A stretch of DNA of 6,413 nucleotides from Nitriliruptorales bacterium. GTDB lineage: Bacteria > Actinomycetota > Nitriliruptoria > Nitriliruptorales > Nitriliruptoraceae. The stretch is from the NCBI GenBank assembly GCA_030835875.1, contig JAURQY010000059.1, positions 1 through 6,413 on the forward strand, written 5' to 3'. Made by a program: the position numbers and the translations under genes. Of this stretch, positions 6,240-6,413 are shown one piece after another (the first letter of the stretch is position 1; each line of letters starts with the position of its first letter). The notes below the pieces were generated by a model. It had not been told where the DNA came from. It saw only the letters and a list, made by a program, of their open reading frames with translations, and ran no database searches.

Positions 6240-6413
6240 GTGCGTGTCGTCGGAATCACGGGCGGCATCGGTAGCGGGAAGTCGGCGCTCTCAGCCGCGT
6301 TCGCGCGGCTCGGCGTCCCGGTGGTCGACGCGGACACGGTCGCACGACGCTGCGTCGAACCGGGGTCGCCCGGGCTGGCCGCCGTGGTCGACCGCTTCGG
6401 GACGGACGTGCTC
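6240..6413 (+). CDS. coaE: Dephospho-CoA kinase, N-terminal part (cut by the window end)
   Basis: Phosphorylates dephospho-CoA at the 3' hydroxyl of its ribose with ATP, the last step of coenzyme A synthesis, in the cytoplasm. Only the first 58 residues are inside the window. They include the P-loop GGIGSGKS (8-15) directly after the MRVVGIT strand, then VVDADTVARR (28-37; the DAD motif is typical of CoaE substrate binding) and VEPGSPG, all in family order. The start is GTG at 6240, supported by GGGAG 9 nt upstream and by the usual close spacing of start and P-loop. It lies 31 bp after rpsA on the same strand, as in other actinobacteria. Whether it carries a C-terminal fusion, such as the GrpB-like domain of the mycobacterial protein, cannot be seen here. 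Confidence 0.95.
   Translation, partial: MRVVGITGGIGSGKSALSAAFARLGVPVVDADTVARRCVEPGSPGLAAVVDRFGTDVL

Noticed and set aside
4610..6337. Open minus-strand frame of 575 codons opposite rpsA
   Set aside because: It mirrors rpsA codons: GTC/GAC/CTC-rich coding on one strand reads as Asp/Val/Glu/Leu/Arg on the other with few stops. The product is low-complexity, has no domain, and rpsA is certain.

Overview
The window is GC-rich chromosomal DNA from an actinobacterium. Codons strongly favour G or C at the third position (GAC, GTC, CTC and CGC dominate), which also produces long open antisense frames. The PolA type (inert 3'-5' exonuclease domain, Tyr in the O-helix), the four-domain S1 protein with an acidic Ala/Pro tail, a DUF3152 protein and the polA / rpsA / coaE neighbourhood all fit Actinomycetota. 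The Thr-rich linker after the DUF3152 signal peptide hints at a deep branch such as Acidimicrobiia or Nitriliruptoria, but that placement is a guess.

Layout. (1) 2-2674 (+): DNA polymerase I, missing only about ten N-terminal residues. (2) 2677-4605 (-): three genes, read right to left: tag (3-methyladenine DNA glycosylase I), a small unrecognised protein with a predicted beta-sandwich, and a secreted DUF3152 metzincin-like protein. The last two are coupled through a TGATG stop/start overlap. The DUF3152 gene meets polA tail to tail with 2 bp between them, and both stop codons lie in one 10-bp palindrome. (3) 4606-4813: a 208-bp divergent intergenic region with two back-to-back candidate -10 elements and two possible hairpins in the presumed rpsA leader. 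(4) 4814-6208 (+): rpsA, ribosomal protein S1. (5) 6240-6413 (+): the start of coaE, dephospho-CoA kinase, 31 bp after rpsA and probably co-transcribed with it.

How the genes work together. rpsA and coaE are core growth genes (translation; last step of CoA synthesis). PolA and Tag can act in one pathway: Tag removes alkylated adenines and Pol I fills the gap during base excision repair. The DUF3152 protein acts outside the membrane and has no obvious link to repair. In Mycobacterium tuberculosis polA, rpsA and coaE are consecutive (Rv1629-Rv1631, from memory), so the three minus-strand genes look like a lineage-specific insertion into a conserved block.

I saw no tRNA, rRNA, CRISPR array, insertion sequence or phage gene. 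The least understood parts are the small beta-sandwich gene with its metzincin partner and the divergent promoter/leader region.
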